Under the pieces are notes generated by a model. The model did not search any database. It had not been told where the DNA came from and saw only the letters and a list, made by a program, of their open reading frames with translations. 6,231 nucleotides of DNA. Origin: an uncultured Rubrobacteraceae bacterium (GTDB lineage Bacteria; Actinomycetota; Rubrobacteria; Rubrobacterales; Rubrobacteraceae). The position numbers and the translations under genes are program-made. This document shows positions 5,990 through 6,231 of this stretch, piece by piece (position 1 is the first letter of the stretch; each line of letters begins with the position of its first letter). The stretch covers positions 905 through 7,135 of the forward strand of contig CADCUW010000149.1 in the NCBI GenBank assembly GCA_902805985.1, read 5' to 3'.

Positions 5990-6231
5990 CGGGCACGCGG
6001 GTGGGGCTGGCCTGGCAGTGCACGCCTGCGGCCTGCGACGGAAAGGGGGCGCGGGTGGAAAAAGCTAGGGGCGTCGGGCTCTGGGGCGGGGCGGGTGCCT
6101 GACCTCTTCTTCGGGTGCTCCACCCCTACGTTCCGCGGCGGGGACCAACACCACGCCCTGGTTCGCCACCTGACGGCCCGCACGCCAAGATCACGTTCGA
6201 GGGGGCCGCTCTCGACGACTCCAAAGCGCCG
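5990..6231. other. right-end region without a supported gene
   Basis: This very GC-rich stretch upstream of the dehydrogenase holds no gene I can defend. A minus-strand frame enters from the right edge and ends at TAG (6128-6126) after about 35 codons; it could be the tail of a gene outside the window, but its residues match nothing I know. No tRNA, clear terminator or repeat array was found. Confidence 0.45.

Noticed and set aside
5911..6183. 91-residue N-terminal extension of the dehydrogenase
   Set aside because: Arg/Pro-rich, unrelated to SDRs, spans the candidate -10, and the ATG at 5910 has a good ribosome binding site directly before the Rossmann motif.

Overview
The window is a GC-rich stretch of bacterial chromosome. 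Its base composition, its Arg/Ala/Gly-rich proteins and the character of its trpS and dehydrogenase proteins point to an actinomycete-type soil bacterium, possibly of the Rubrobacter/Thermoleophilia side of the Actinomycetota. That placement is inference from sequence style, not a database result. No phage, insertion-sequence, CRISPR, tRNA or rRNA signal was found.

Left part (1-3044): a possible start of a membrane-type protein runs leftward off the edge (1-53, minus). It is followed by about 400 bases of non-coding DNA holding three inverted repeats of identical geometry (112-239). Next comes a perfect 19-base palindrome at 374-392, GGGGCTTGCGTCAAGCCCC, which I recognise as the rifamycin-associated element (RAE). 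It sits 57 bases before a full-length rifamycin phosphotransferase gene, rph (450-3044, 864 residues), whose phospho-carrier histidine (His822) and ATP-site residues are all present. This is a complete, apparently inducible rifamycin resistance unit.

Middle (3045-3351): a non-coding gap between convergent genes. It begins with a 23-codon scrap that reads like the catalytic-Asp segment of an alpha/beta hydrolase on the minus strand, sharing the CTAG stop with rph, and also contains an 8-base inverted repeat.

Right part (3352-5910, all minus): in transcription order, a YdfG-type short-chain dehydrogenase (5164-5910), tryptophanyl-tRNA synthetase trpS (4118-5113) and an alpha/beta hydrolase of unknown substrate (3352-4080). 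trpS has its own extended -10 promoter, placed so close to its start that the mRNA is predicted to be leaderless; the hydrolase follows 37 bases later and is probably co-transcribed. The dehydrogenase has a good ribosome binding site and a -10-like element about 70 bases upstream. The last 240 bases hold no gene I can support.

Together: a resistance module (RAE plus rph) lies convergently next to an ordinary housekeeping cluster. The most useful signals are the exact RAE ahead of an intact rph, the leaderless trpS promoter, the hydrolase scrap at the rph 3' end, and the unexplained inverted-repeat trio.
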